Positions 17,185-25,670 of a DNA stretch of 64,000 nt are shown one piece after another. The notes below the pieces were generated by a model. The model saw only the letters and a program-made list of their open reading frames with translations, did no database searches and had not been told where the DNA came from. Position numbers and translations under genes: made by a program. Each line of letters starts with the position of its first letter. The first letter of the stretch is position 1. The DNA is from Sulfurovum sp. (GTDB taxonomy: Bacteria; Campylobacterota; Campylobacteria; Campylobacterales; Sulfurovaceae), in assembly GCA_027019175.1 (NCBI GenBank), contig JALUXB010000019.1:1-64000 (forward strand). The letters run 5' to 3'.

Positions 17185-17244
17185 AATAAAACTCCAATTA
17201 TTTTATTTATGTTTGATACTATCGTATTGACTCTGAAAGAGATA

Positions 17245-17319
17245 TTAAAGGAGAAAGGAGAGAGGAATTCTAAAACCATCTATATTCTTTGTTCTCAAGC
17301 TAATGGCTTGAGAACAAAG
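17245..17319. repeat. Heptamer-like array followed by a perfect 14-bp hairpin
   Basis: A purine-rich 7-nt-periodic stretch (GAGAAAG, GAGAGAG) at ~17251-17264 is followed by CTTTGTTCTCAAGC and its exact reverse complement (17287-17300 and 17306-17319, loop TAATG). The hairpin begins 5 bp after the stop of pilin gene 2, reading the minus strand, but no T-run follows. It may protect the mRNA end or be another part of the local repeat system. Confidence 0.7.
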
Positions 17320-17323
17320 TAGC

Positions 17324-17830
17324 TTAGAATGATGCTTTACTTGTATTCAAGTCACTTGTAGTTGGTGCAGTACTACCCGCTTCATACCAACATCTTGGCA
17401 ATTCTGTTGAGTTCCCATCAACACACCAAATTGTAATATTGTTTGTGCTGTTAGTTAAAAGAGCTGTAGTTGGCGCTGAACCACTGCCCCCATCTCTCGC
17501 AGTTGCATCTCCTAAAGTAGATGTACTAATAGTAGCTACCGTAAAATTTCTTGGTATTTCTATTAATGTGCTGAGTGCTGGTATAGTAGAAAGGTTTGTT
17601 ATTGCATGTGTCCCATCTGTAACGTCAGCAACTACTGCTTTACTATAAAGATTAGGCATAACAATACTGTTTAATTGCCCTACAAACTCACCCGCTTTTG
17701 CAGCATGTGCCTGATCCTTAATACCTGTAAGTTTAGGCAGTGCAACTGCCGCCAAAATACCAATAATTACAATAACAAAGATCAATTCGATCATTGTAAA
17801 TCCGCTTCTCATGTTAGATGTCTCTCTCAT
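17324..17830 (-). CDS. Type IV pilin-like / pseudopilin protein 2
   Basis: A 168-residue prepilin: MRETSNMRSGFTMIELIFVIVIIGILAAVALPKL, cut G^FTMIE. The first ATG is preferred because AGGAGT stands 6 nt upstream. The C-terminal part is rich in T, S and A with one possible disulfide (WCVDGNSTELPRCW), a pattern common in Campylobacterota pseudopilins. It is paralogous in its N-terminus to the next gene downstream, from which a strong hairpin separates it. Confidence 0.82.
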   Translation of the reverse strand: MRETSNMRSGFTMIELIFVIVIIGILAAVALPKLTGIKDQAHAAKAGEFVGQLNSIVMPNLYSKAVVADVTDGTHAITNLSTIPALSTLIEIPRNFTVATISTSTLGDATARDGGSGSAPTTALLTNSTNNITIWCVDGNSTELPRCWYEAGSTAPTTSDLNTSKASF

Positions 17831-17932
17831 GATTGAACTCCTGAAAATAAATTAGTACCAATTCAATAATTGGTCTATTCTAATTTTAAACTTATTTGCC
17901 TTAAAAATAGATAAATTAAAATTTCTTATCTT

Positions 17933-18154
17933 CTATAGCCCGTCAAGGGTTTCAATAAGCAATTCTATCTCATTTTCATAGCTTGTCGCCTGTTTGGCAA
18001 GGCGCAGGTAGGCTTTGAGAAGCTTGTCAGGTTTGTTGTCTGTGTGCAGGTTGATTCCCGCCTCTGTCAGATCTTTGTTCACAAAGTCTGCAAAGTCATC
18101 TTCAAGTTTGATCTCGTAACGGTTCCCCGAAACAGTCAGTCCAACGGTTTTCAC
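17933..18154 (-). CDS. Small conserved-type protein, possibly ZapA-like
   Basis: A 73-residue protein starting with GTG 18154 (AAGGAG 5 nt upstream). It begins with a beta-hairpin-like segment (VGLTVSGNRYEIKL), then helices ending in a coiled-coil-like stretch (LRLAKQATSYENEIELLIETL). That layout and the neighbouring coiled-coil gene recall the ZapA/ZapB division proteins, but similarity is weak and this is a guess. I do not assign a function. Confidence 0.55.
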   Translation of the reverse strand: MKTVGLTVSGNRYEIKLEDDFADFVNKDLTEAGINLHTDNKPDKLLKAYLRLAKQATSYENEIELLIETLDGL

Positions 18155-18173
18155 GTTTACTCCTTTGGAGATT

Positions 18174-18241
18174 GAAATTAAAGGGGAAAATTAATAAATT
18201 TCCCTCTTACTTTAATTTCTAATTTCTCATTTCTCATTTCC
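18174..18241. repeat. Nested hairpin plus four-unit heptamer array
   Basis: GAAATTAAAG (18174-18183) pairs exactly with CTTTAATTTC (18210-18219), and inside it GGGAAA pairs with TTTCCC. Overlapping the right arm are the 7-nt units AATTTCT, AATTTCT, CATTTCT, CATTTCC (18214-18241), which run into the stop codon of the next gene (TCA, 18242-18244). Confidence 0.7.
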
Positions 18242-18511
18242 TCACGCAAGCAGCGCCTCTACCTGTGCAATGATCTTCTCGATCTCCGCATCTTTCTCCA
18301 GCAGTTCACGCTTGAGTGTCTCTACCGTACTCTCAAGCGACTCTACCTTCTCTGCCTCTGCACGAAGATTGTTGATGAGCATCTCCTGCTCCGATTGCGA
18401 ACTGCTCATGGTCGTAAGCTGATTTCTCAGCTCTTCATTCTGCTGTTTGATTGCTTCATAGCCGGTTTTAAGTTGCGTAATTTTTTCTTGTAATCTGTTC
18501 AAAGCACTCAT
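18242..18511 (-). CDS. Small coiled-coil protein, ZapB-like
   Basis: An 89-residue protein that is almost entirely one heptad coiled coil (LNRLQEKITQLKTGYEAIKQQ to KRELLEKDAEIEKIIAQVEALL) with no membrane or catalytic motif. GGAG precedes the ATG. Size and composition resemble the division factor ZapB; the adjacent 73-residue gene may be its partner. Coiled coils are easily mistaken for one another, so this stays tentative. It is divergent from uvrB. Confidence 0.6.
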   Translation of the reverse strand: MSALNRLQEKITQLKTGYEAIKQQNEELRNQLTTMSSSQSEQEMLINNLRAEAEKVESLESTVETLKRELLEKDAEIEKIIAQVEALLA

Positions 18512-18589
18512 CTATTTCTCCATACAGGTTTGTTGTTGTGTTATAATACCAAAAAATTAAAAACATTAGATAAAAATTAAAGGCAACTT

Positions 18590-20563
18590 TTGTCAAACTT
18601 TATTGTAAACAGTCCTTATAATCCTTCAGGTGATCAGCCTGAAGCCATTAAAGCACTTTCGACATCCATTCTTGAAGGCAACCGCTATCAGACGCTACTG
18701 GGGGTGACGGGGTCGGGGAAGACCTATACCATGGCGAAAGTGATTGAAAAGACCAAAAAGCCCACACTCATTATGACGCACAACAAAACACTGGCGGCAC
18801 AGCTCTACAGTGAGTTCAAAGCCTTTTTCCCCAACAACCATGTCGAGTATTTTATCAGCTACTACGACTACTATCAGCCCGAAGCCTATCTGCCACGGCA
18901 GGATCTTTTTATTGAAAAGGACAGTTCCATCAACCAGGAGCTTGAACGGCTCAGGCTCAGTACCACCGCCAGCCTGCTCAGCCATGATGATGTCATCGTC
19001 ATCGCATCGGTTTCGGCAAACTACGGTTTGGGAAGTCCGGAGGACTACCGCTCCATCGTCCAGAAGCTCTCGGTAGGCGAAGAGTACAACCAAAAGGAGC
19101 TTTTACTGCGGCTTGTGGACATGGGCTACAAGCGTAACGACGAATTCTTCGATATCGGGAACTTCCGTGTCAGTGGTGAAGTCATAGACATCTATCCTGC
19201 TTACTCCGATGAGTTTGCCGTACGCATCGAATTTTTCGGTGACGAGATAGAGGACATTTACACCTTCAACTCACTGACCGGAGAGAAAGAGAAGCACATG
19301 AAGGAAATAACTATCTACGCCGCCAACCAGTTCGTGGTGGGCAAGGAGAAGCTCGCACGCGCCATTAAGAGCATTGAAGAGGAACTGGATGAACGGCTTG
19401 CCTTTTTTCAGCGTGAGGGACGCATGGTGGAGTACAACCGTCTCAAGCAGCGTACTGAGTTCGACCTTGAGATGCTCGAAGCCACCGGTATGTGCAAGGG
19501 TATTGAAAACTACTCGCGGCACCTCACAGGCAAAAAGCCCGGCGAGACCCCCTACTCGATGATGGACTACTTCGAGGTGATGCATGACGACTACCTTGTC
19601 ATTGTGGATGAGTCGCACGTTTCACTGCCGCAGTTTCGGGGAATGTACGCGGGAGACCGCAGCCGTAAAGAGGTACTGGTAGAACACGGTTTCAGACTGC
19701 CAAGTGCACTGGACAACCGCCCGCTCAAGTTTGACGAGTACATCAACAAAGCACCCCACTATCTCTTTGTCTCCGCCACCCCTGCCCAGCTTGAGCTTGA
19801 CCTCTCCGCTACTGTTGCCGAGCAGGTTGTCAGACCCACCGGGCTGCTTGACCCTGAGATCGAAGTTATCGATTCGACTTATCAGGTAGAAAATCTGCAT
19901 GACCGTATGAAACCGGTCATCGAGCGTGGAGAACGGGTGCTTGTTACCGTGTTGACAAAAAAGATGGCAGAGGAGTTGACAACCTACTACAACGACCTTG
20001 GACTCAAGTGTAAATATATGCACTCCGATCTTGACGCCATCGAGCGTAACCAGATCATCCGCTCTTTACGGCTTGGGGAGTTTGACATCTTGGTCGGGAT
20101 CAACCTGCTAAGAGAAGGGCTTGACCTGCCCGAAGTCAGCCTTGTAGCCATTTTGGATGCGGACAAAGAGGGCTTTTTGCGCTCCCAGACGGCACTCATC
20201 CAGACTGCCGGACGTGCCGCACGTAACGCCAACGGTAGAGTGCTGATGTATGCCAAAAAGATGACCGACTCGATGAAGGCTACCATCGAGATCACACAGG
20301 CAAGAAGAAAGAAGCAGATTGCCTATAACAAGGAACACGGCATCACCCCCAAAACCACCATCCGGGAGCTTGACACCAACCTCAAGGTCGAAGACGGCGG
20401 CGAACTCTACAACAAACGCTCCAAACTTGACAAAATGCCCAAAGCCGAACGTCAACAGCTTATCAAAGAGCTCAAAGCCAAGATGCTTGCAGCAGCCAAA
20501 AATCTGGAGTTTGAAGAGGCGGCAAGGCTGAGAGATGAGATAGCGAAGATTAAAAAGCTGTAG
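18590..20563 (+). CDS. uvrB: UvrABC excinuclease subunit B
   Basis: A 657-residue nucleotide-excision-repair helicase that verifies damage delivered by UvrA and recruits UvrC. Motifs: [12 protein letters not shown] (Walker A), the beta-hairpin [21 protein letters not shown] (Walker B), QTAGRAARN, and a C-terminal UVR motif ([13 protein letters not shown]). It begins with TTG 18590, with AAAGG 6 nt upstream and no competing ATG; the N-terminus [20 protein letters not shown] is the family norm. The stop TAG is the TAG of a REP head. Confidence 0.96.
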   Translation: MSNFIVNSPYNPSGDQPEAIKALSTSILEGNRYQTLLGVTGSGKTYTMAKVIEKTKKPTLIMTHNKTLAAQLYSEFKAFFPNNHVEYFISYYDYYQPEAYLPRQDLFIEKDSSINQELERLRLSTTASLLSHDDVIVIASVSANYGLGSPEDYRSIVQKLSVGEEYNQKELLLRLVDMGYKRNDEFFDIGNFRVSGEVIDIYPAYSDEFAVRIEFFGDEIEDIYTFNSLTGEKEKHMKEITIYAANQFVVGKEKLARAIKSIEEELDERLAFFQREGRMVEYNRLKQRTEFDLEMLEATGMCKGIENYSRHLTGKKPGETPYSMMDYFEVMHDDYLVIVDESHVSLPQFRGMYAGDRSRKEVLVEHGFRLPSALDNRPLKFDEYINKAPHYLFVSATPAQLELDLSATVAEQVVRPTGLLDPEIEVIDSTYQVENLHDRMKPVIERGERVLVTVLTKKMAEELTTYYNDLGLKCKYMHSDLDAIERNQIIRSLRLGEFDILVGINLLREGLDLPEVSLVAILDADKEGFLRSQTALIQTAGRAARNANGRVLMYAKKMTDSMKATIEITQARRKKQIAYNKEHGITPKTTIRELDTNLKVEDGGELYNKRSKLDKMPKAERQQLIKELKAKMLAAAKNLEFEEAARLRDEIAKIKKL

Positions 20564-20652
20564 GGTGCGTAGTCACGCACCTTCAAGCCATTATGAAAAA
20601 ACAGCGTTCATTATCGGTTTACGCGTAAACGGTGCGAAATATCGCACCCTAC
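20560..20652. repeat. BIME: inverted REP pair between uvrB and ppk
   Basis: Arm 1 at 20560-20581 and inverted arm 2 at 20631-20652 (GGTGCGAAATATCGCACC then CTAC), 49 bp apart. Arm 1's GTAG contains the uvrB stop codon. The unit lies just upstream of the ppk promoter. Confidence 0.85.
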
Positions 20653-20664
20653 AAGATATTTTGC

Positions 20665-20806
20665 TATAATACCTCCAAATATTATAATCACATACTGTCT
20701 AAAAAAGGATATGCAAGATGCCTTCATCAATAAAGGCATTGCAAAGCAATGCAAACCGACACTATTCACCAAATCGCCCATCGGAGTCCCTCCGATGATC
20801 GATTTG
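20665..20806 (+). promoter_or_regulatory. ppk promoter, element C and start-site hairpin
   Basis: TATAAT at 20665-20670 is a likely -10 box. Element C (GCATTGC-AAA-GCAATGC) spans 20736-20752. A two-tier hairpin follows: ATCGGAG (20780-20786) pairs exactly with CTCCGAT (20790-20796), and CAAATCG (20770-20776) pairs with CGATTTG (20800-20806). It contains the ppk ribosome site (GGAG) and ATG. The leader ORF at 20718 runs through it and would open it during translation. Confidence 0.7.
20718..20798 (+). CDS. 26-codon leader peptide overlapping ppk
   Basis: ATG 20718 has AAGGA 8 nt upstream. The frame encodes 26 residues, including SIKALQSNANRHYS, and stops at TGA 20796-20798, which overlaps the ppk ATG (ATGA). 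It lies in a different frame from the track's ppk extension; that ATG (20711) is only 1 nt from the ribosome site. The same frame and peptide pattern recurs in the element C copies at aguA, murD and 24251. I infer translational coupling; expression is not shown. Confidence 0.55.
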   Translation: MPSSIKALQSNANRHYSPNRPSESLR

Positions 20807-22879
20807 AACGACCCCCAGCTCTACTTCAACCGTGAACTCAGCTGGCTGCAGTTCAACTCCCGTGTACTGGCACAGGCACTCGATGAAACTCTGCCGCCGC
20901 TGGAGCGTTTGAAATTTCTTGCCATTTACGGTACGAACCTCGATGAATTTTACATGATCCGTGTTGCAGGGCTCAAAGCACTCTTCAAAGCACGTGTTCA
21001 GGAGACCGGACCAGACCGTCTTACGCCTGCCGAACAGTTGGCACAGATCCGTGCCTATCTGCATAAGGAGCATGACATACTCGAATCATGCTACACCTCC
21101 ATTATCTCAGAACTTCATAGCCATGGTGTACATATTAAAAATTTCGAAGCACTCTCGGCAGCACAGCAGGAAGAGGTAAAAGAGATCTTCTTTGAAGAGA
21201 TTTATCCGGTTATCATTCCCATCGCCATCGATGCCACTCACCCCTTCCCTCACCTGAACAACCTCAGTTTTGCGCTGGCCATTACACTGGAGGACGAGTC
21301 GGGGCATATCAAACACGGGCTTATCCGTATTCCGCGTATTCTTCCACGTTTTATTCAGGTCGATCATACGTTTATTCCCATTGAGAGTGTCGTTGAGCAC
21401 TTTACAACCGAACTTTTCCCCGGATTCACTCCGCTGGCATCCACCCCGTTTCGTGTTACACGAAATGCCGATATTGAAATAGAAGAAGAGGAAGCTGATG
21501 ACTTTCTGGAAATTTTGCAGGAGGGACTGCGCTCTCGGAACAAGGGTTCACTCATCCGCCTTGAACTGCTCGAAGGGGTTGATGATGACCTGCTTCAGTT
21601 CCTGCTGACACACCTCAACCTTAACGAACACGATATTTACCCATACAAAAGCCTGCCGCTTAACCTCGGCGCGCTTTGGCAGATTGTCGGAGACAAACAG
21701 CTTTCACACCTTGTACTGCCTACTTTTACGCCAAAAATTCTGCCGCCTTTTGATACCGAAAATGTTTTTGAAGCCATTGAAAAACAGGATGTCGTGCTCT
21801 ACCATCCCTTCGACAGTTTTGAACCGGTCGTACAATTCATTAAACAGGCTGCTGCAGACAAAGATACCATTGCCATTCGCATGACACTCTACCGCGCCGG
21901 ACAGAAATCGCCTATTGTCAAAGCGCTCATCGATGCCGCACGTGACGGCAAGCAGGTTACTGTACTTGTTGAACTCAAAGCGCGTTTTGACGAAGAGAAC
22001 AACCTTCGCTGGGCAAAGGCACTCGAAGATGCCGGAGCACATGTAGTTTACGGCATCCCGGGACTCAAGGTACATGCCAAAATTGCACAGGTCATCAAAC
22101 GCCGGGGCCGCAAGCTGCAAAGCTATGTACACCTCGCAACAGGAAACTACAATCCAAGCACTGCTAAAATCTATACCGATATATCCTACTTTACAGCCAA
22201 AGAGGCATTTTCTACCGACGCAACTCATTTCTTCCACTTTCTGACAGGGTTTTCAACCTACACCAAACTTGGCACGCTGTTCATGTCGCCGGTACAGATC
22301 AAGCCCAAACTCATCAAACTGATTGAAAAAGAGAGCCAATTGGGAAAAAAGGGGCATATTATTCTCAAGGCCAACTCGCTGGTAGACCAGGATATTATTA
22401 AAACCCTCTACAAGGCTTCTCAAAAAGGATGCCGAATCGATCTTATCATCCGTGGTATCTGCTGTCTTAAACCGGGAGTGAAGGGTGTTAGTGAAAACAT
22501 TAAAGTCTCTTCTATCATCGGGAAGTACCTCGAACACCCGCGTATCTACTGGTTTAAGCACCAAAAGGTCAAAACCTACATTTCCAGTGCCGACCTGATG
22601 CCGCGTAACCTCGTACGCCGTGTCGAGCTGATGACACCTATCATAGAACCCAATCTCTCACAGAAGATTGAACAGATACTCATGTTGCAGCTTGCAGACA
22701 ATCAGTTACGCTGGGAACTACAAAAGAGCGGTGAATATGTGAAGGTTCCTGCGCTTGGCAAAAAAATCAACAACCACAAAATTCTTGAGCAGTATGTCAA
22801 CCGTATCCATGACAAAACCAAAAAAGAGACACCCAATTATGTCAGCCGCTTGGCAAACCGTATTTTAAAAGAAGGATAA
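20795..22879 (+). CDS. ppk: Polyphosphate kinase 1
   Basis: A 694-residue enzyme that reversibly makes polyphosphate from ATP. MIDLNDPQLYFNRELSWLQFN begins the N-terminal domain. The catalytic part has two phospholipase-D-like modules; YVHLATGNYNPSTAKIYTDISYFT contains the autophosphorylated histidine region. I start at ATG 20795, with GGAG 8 nt upstream, because the N-terminus fits the family there; the track's 28 extra residues come from element C. Initiation is likely coupled to the leader ORF. The gamma-carbonic-anhydrase gene follows 2 bp later. Confidence 0.94.
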   Translation: MIDLNDPQLYFNRELSWLQFNSRVLAQALDETLPPLERLKFLAIYGTNLDEFYMIRVAGLKALFKARVQETGPDRLTPAEQLAQIRAYLHKEHDILESCYTSIISELHSHGVHIKNFEALSAAQQEEVKEIFFEEIYPVIIPIAIDATHPFPHLNNLSFALAITLEDESGHIKHGLIRIPRILPRFIQVDHTFIPIESVVEHFTTELFPGFTPLASTPFRVTRNADIEIEEEEADDFLEILQEGLRSRNKGSLIRLELLEGVDDDLLQFLLTHLNLNEHDIYPYKSLPLNLGALWQIVGDKQLSHLVLPTFTPKILPPFDTENVFEAIEKQDVVLYHPFDSFEPVVQFIKQAAADKDTIAIRMTLYRAGQKSPIVKALIDAARDGKQVTVLVELKARFDEENNLRWAKALEDAGAHVVYGIPGLKVHAKIAQVIKRRGRKLQSYVHLATGNYNPSTAKIYTDISYFTAKEAFSTDATHFFHFLTGFSTYTKLGTLFMSPVQIKPKLIKLIEKESQLGKKGHIILKANSLVDQDIIKTLYKASQKGCRIDLIIRGICCLKPGVKGVSENIKVSSIIGKYLEHPRIYWFKHQKVKTYISSADLMPRNLVRRVELMTPIIEPNLSQKIEQILMLQLADNQLRWELQKSGEYVKVPALGKKINNHKILEQYVNRIHDKTKKETPNYVSRLANRILKEG

Positions 22880-22881
22880 CT

Positions 22882-23406
22882 ATGCTGTTGAAATTCAAAG
22901 AGTGGACACCCAAACTGGGGAAGAATGCCTGGGTCGCACCCGGAGCTTCAGTCATCGGACGAACTACCATGGGAGAAGACTCCGCCGTATGGTTTGGCTG
23001 CGTGGTACGCGGCGATGTACACTTCATTACAATCGGTGACCGTACCAACATTCAGGATCTGAGTATGATCCATGTCACCCATCACAAACGTGACGATATG
23101 ACAGATGGGCATCCCACGGTCATTGGTAACGATGTCACTGTCGGACACCGGGTTATGCTGCACGGCTGTACCATCGAAGATGCCTGCCTCATTGGGATGA
23201 GCGCAACCATCCTTGACGGTGCTGTCATCGGCAAAGAATCCATTGTAGGGGCGGGAAGTCTGGTAACGAAGAACAAAAAATTCCCGCCGCGCAGCCTCAT
23301 TATGGGAAGTCCCGCAAAAGTGGTACGGGAGCTGACCGATGAAGAGGTAGCGGAACTGTATGCTTCGGCACAGCGGTATGTGGCGTTTAAGGATGAATAT
23401 CAATGA
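22882..23406 (+). CDS. Gamma-carbonic-anhydrase-family hexapeptide protein (YrdA-like)
   Basis: A 174-residue left-handed beta-helix protein with hexapeptide repeats. Putative metal ligands lie in MIHVTHHKRDD and TVGHRVMLHGC. Family members bind zinc or iron and form trimers; some are carbonic anhydrases, others have unknown roles, so activity is not certain. It is followed by the EI24 gene with an ATGA overlap. Confidence 0.85.
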   Translation: MLLKFKEWTPKLGKNAWVAPGASVIGRTTMGEDSAVWFGCVVRGDVHFITIGDRTNIQDLSMIHVTHHKRDDMTDGHPTVIGNDVTVGHRVMLHGCTIEDACLIGMSATILDGAVIGKESIVGAGSLVTKNKKFPPRSLIMGSPAKVVRELTDEEVAELYASAQRYVAFKDEYQ

Positions 23407-24071
23407 CCCAAATCATCACCAAAAGCTTCAAGGACATTTTCTCCAAAACCGTCCTTCTTTTTACACTGAAGGTTACTCTGATCTCTGCAGTTGTTACGGC
23501 AATCATTGCCTGGCTCTTTGGAAGTATGCTGACAGGTTTTGTCAAAAGTTACCTCAGCTGGATCCCCTGGGAGTGGCTACAAACCACAGGAGCATCCGTT
23601 GCAACTGTTGCCATTGCCTATATGCTCTTCATCATTACCATTTCCATCGTCACCTCTTTGATGGTTGAACCGTTGCTCATTAAACTGACAGCCAAACACT
23701 ACCCGGACAAACCTGTTACAGGTTCACCCAATATTGTAAAGTCACTGATGCTGAGTCTTAAAGCCGGTCTTATCTTCCTTGTGATATTTCTTTTCACCTT
23801 CCCTGTGATGTTCATCCCCCTTGTCGGTGCTGTATGGATGCTCTGGCTATGGTCACTGCTGATCAAAGAGCCTACACTTTACGATGTCGGTTCCCTCTTC
23901 GTTAGCGATCCGTCGGAGCTTAAAGCAAAAAAGAAAGGGACGACCATACTTGCCATGATCGCCGCAGCATTCAACTATATTCCCATTGTCAATATTTTTG
24001 CAGCTGTCTTTGCACAGATACTCTTTTTACACCATGTATTGGGGAGTGAGGAAGTAGGAAGTAGGAAGTAG
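23403..24071 (+). CDS. EI24/CysZ-like membrane protein
   Basis: A 222-residue membrane protein with about four to six helices, including TLISAVVTAIIAWLFG, ATVAIAYMLFIITISIVTSLMVEPLL and LIFLVIFLFTFPVMFIPLVGAVWMLWLW. This is the EI24/CysZ pattern; CysZ imports sulfate, but Campylobacterota homologues are uncharacterised. The last residues (EEVGSRK) and the TAG stop are encoded by the heptamer array at 24051, so the native C-terminus may have been replaced. Confidence 0.75.
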   Translation: MTQIITKSFKDIFSKTVLLFTLKVTLISAVVTAIIAWLFGSMLTGFVKSYLSWIPWEWLQTTGASVATVAIAYMLFIITISIVTSLMVEPLLIKLTAKHYPDKPVTGSPNIVKSLMLSLKAGLIFLVIFLFTFPVMFIPLVGAVWMLWLWSLLIKEPTLYDVGSLFVSDPSELKAKKKGTTILAMIAAAFNYIPIVNIFAAVFAQILFLHHVLGSEEVGSRK

Positions 24072-24078
24072 GAAGTAG
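24051..24078. repeat. Four perfect GAAGTAG heptamers
   Basis: GAAGTAG repeated four times without error, followed by a diverged fifth unit (GAATGAT). The stop codon of the EI24-family gene (24069-24071) is the TAG of the third unit. The perfect identity suggests recent slippage. Confidence 0.9.
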
Positions 24079-24137
24079 GAATGATAATACGCTGTAAACT
24101 TTGGTCAATGGAAATATTGCACTGTTATCGCTTTCGC

Positions 24138-24308
24138 GTAGGGTGCGTAATCACGCACCATTGAGATACATGACAACCAAACATGCTTATTTTACAAACG
24201 GTTTGAAGGTGCGTGGCTACGCACCCTACGCGTTCTCTCTTGTCAATCAAAGCATTGCAAAGTAATGCATACCGAAACTATTCACTCTTCACTCTTCTCT
24301 CTTCACTT
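24138..24308. repeat. BIME, element C and heptamers at the dnaQ 3' end
   Basis: REP arms at 24138-24159 and (inverted) 24208-24229, then element C at 24251-24276 (GCATTGCAAAGTAATGCATACC), then TTCACTC, TTCACTC, TTCTCTC, TTCACTT (24281-24308). The order BIME, C, heptamers is the same as upstream of murD. Here the + strand is antisense to dnaQ, whose last ~10 codons and stop come from the heptamers and the edge of C. The + strand frame through C is open (SIKALQSNAYRNYS). Confidence 0.8.
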
Positions 24309-25081
24309 TTTATTCTCCTGCTCTTCTTACTCGATGTCGAAAACTGCAACAAATCATCGGTCGTTTTAACATACTCCGGCAGGGTTTCAAAGCTCTTTAG
24401 CATCACTTTGGAGGCGCAAAGTGCGTCAGAGTAGGCACGGTGGTGGTTGGTCTCTTCCATACCGAGTGCCTCGATGAGATAGGCAAGCCCGTAACGTTCG
24501 CTTTCGAAGGTGCGTCTGGCAAGGTCGATCGTGCAGAGTTTGGGGTTACCGATACCGCCAAGACCAAAACGCTCAAAAGAGGCATCAAGGAATGTGTAAT
24601 CAAAATTGGCATTGTGTGCAACAAAAACCGCATCACCCATGAAGTGCCGAAGCCCTACAAGTGCTTCCCTTCGGGTCGGCGCACCGATGAGATCTTCAGG
24701 TTCTATGCCGGTGATTTTTGTAATATACTCAGGCAAAAAAGCACACTCTACAAACGTTTCGTACCGGTCAATCACCTCTCCTTTTTCAACCATCACCGCA
24801 CCGATCTCAATGACTTGCGAAGTACCCGGCTTACTGCCGTTTGTTTCAATGTCTATGACACAGTAGCGCTGCATCTGATAGGGAGTAAAATATGTTTTCA
24901 GTCGGTAGACATCTTCCTCTTGTTCAATGGGGTACCCTGACGCCTGCAGGAGCAGAAAGATCGTATCGCTCTCTTCAAGCAGTGTCGTATGCTTTTTGAC
25001 AATACTGCTGTACTGCGTTGCGTTTAATATGCCTCCGTGCTTGCGAAAGGCCTGTGTCAGTTCGTTAAATACTTTTCGCAT
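24278..25081 (-). CDS. DnaQ-like 3'-5' exonuclease
   Basis: A 267-residue DEDDh exonuclease. Catalytic residues are in YCVIDIETNGSKPG (D, E), VFVAHNANFDYTF (D) and ETNHHRAYSDA (H, D). An ~85-residue N-terminal region precedes the nuclease. It may proofread as a DNA polymerase III epsilon-type subunit or act as a stand-alone nuclease. The tail KSRRIKSEERRVKSE and the TAG stop come from a heptamer array. The start overlaps trpF by 17 bp. Confidence 0.85.
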   Translation of the reverse strand: MRKVFNELTQAFRKHGGILNATQYSSIVKKHTTLLEESDTIFLLLQASGYPIEQEEDVYRLKTYFTPYQMQRYCVIDIETNGSKPGTSQVIEIGAVMVEKGEVIDRYETFVECAFLPEYITKITGIEPEDLIGAPTRREALVGLRHFMGDAVFVAHNANFDYTFLDASFERFGLGGIGNPKLCTIDLARRTFESERYGLAYLIEALGMEETNHHRAYSDALCASKVMLKSFETLPEYVKTTDDLLQFSTSSKKSRRIKSEERRVKSE

Positions 25082-25658
25082 TAAGAATGAAGCGCTCCAC
25101 TTTTTCAGGGTCTTTTTGCCCCTTGAACGGCGACTCTACGCCCGAACTGACATCAACACCGTAAAAACCAAAAGGCTTGACCTCTTCCACATTTTCCGGT
25201 GTCAAACCTCCTGCAAGAATGATTTTAGAGCAGTCTATCCCTTCAAACCACTCCAAGTTCAAACGCTTTCCGCTGCCTCCGTAAGCTTCACAGTAGGCAT
25301 CGACAAGCCTGTAACGGTCCGCAAAGCGATGCACATCTTCAGGTGATTTTGCACGCACCACGGGAAGGGTCTTTGTTTCGATGATATCCAGCGACTCCTC
25401 GTCCACATCGAAATGAATCTGCGCCAGGGAGATACCCGTATAGCGGCAGACCGTGTCGATGGTCTCAACACCCTCATTGACAAAGAGCCCCACCCGCTCA
25501 ACAAAAGGCGGCAGCTGATCGATGATATGCTTCGCATTCTTGGGCGTAATATAGCGTGGTGACTTGTTGTAAAAGACAAATCCGAGCGCATCCGCTCCAC
25601 ACGCTACCGCATGCAGCGCGTCACGAAGGTTTGTGATACCGCAGATTTTTACGCGCAC
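25065..25658 (-). CDS. trpF: Phosphoribosylanthranilate isomerase
   Basis: A 197-residue TIM barrel acting in tryptophan synthesis (PRA to CdRP). The active-site cysteine is in RVKICGIT, and the general-acid aspartate is in YGVDVSSGVE. I start at GTG 25658 (M-RVKICGITN), the normal family start. The track's start at 25691 is a GTG inside a REP palindrome and adds RDYAPYKVET. The other trp genes are not in the window. Confidence 0.92.
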   Translation of the reverse strand: MRVKICGITNLRDALHAVACGADALGFVFYNKSPRYITPKNAKHIIDQLPPFVERVGLFVNEGVETIDTVCRYTGISLAQIHFDVDEESLDIIETKTLPVVRAKSPEDVHRFADRYRLVDAYCEAYGGSGKRLNLEWFEGIDCSKIILAGGLTPENVEEVKPFGFYGVDVSSGVESPFKGQKDPEKVERFILNAKSI

Positions 25659-25670
25659 AGTTTCAACCTT

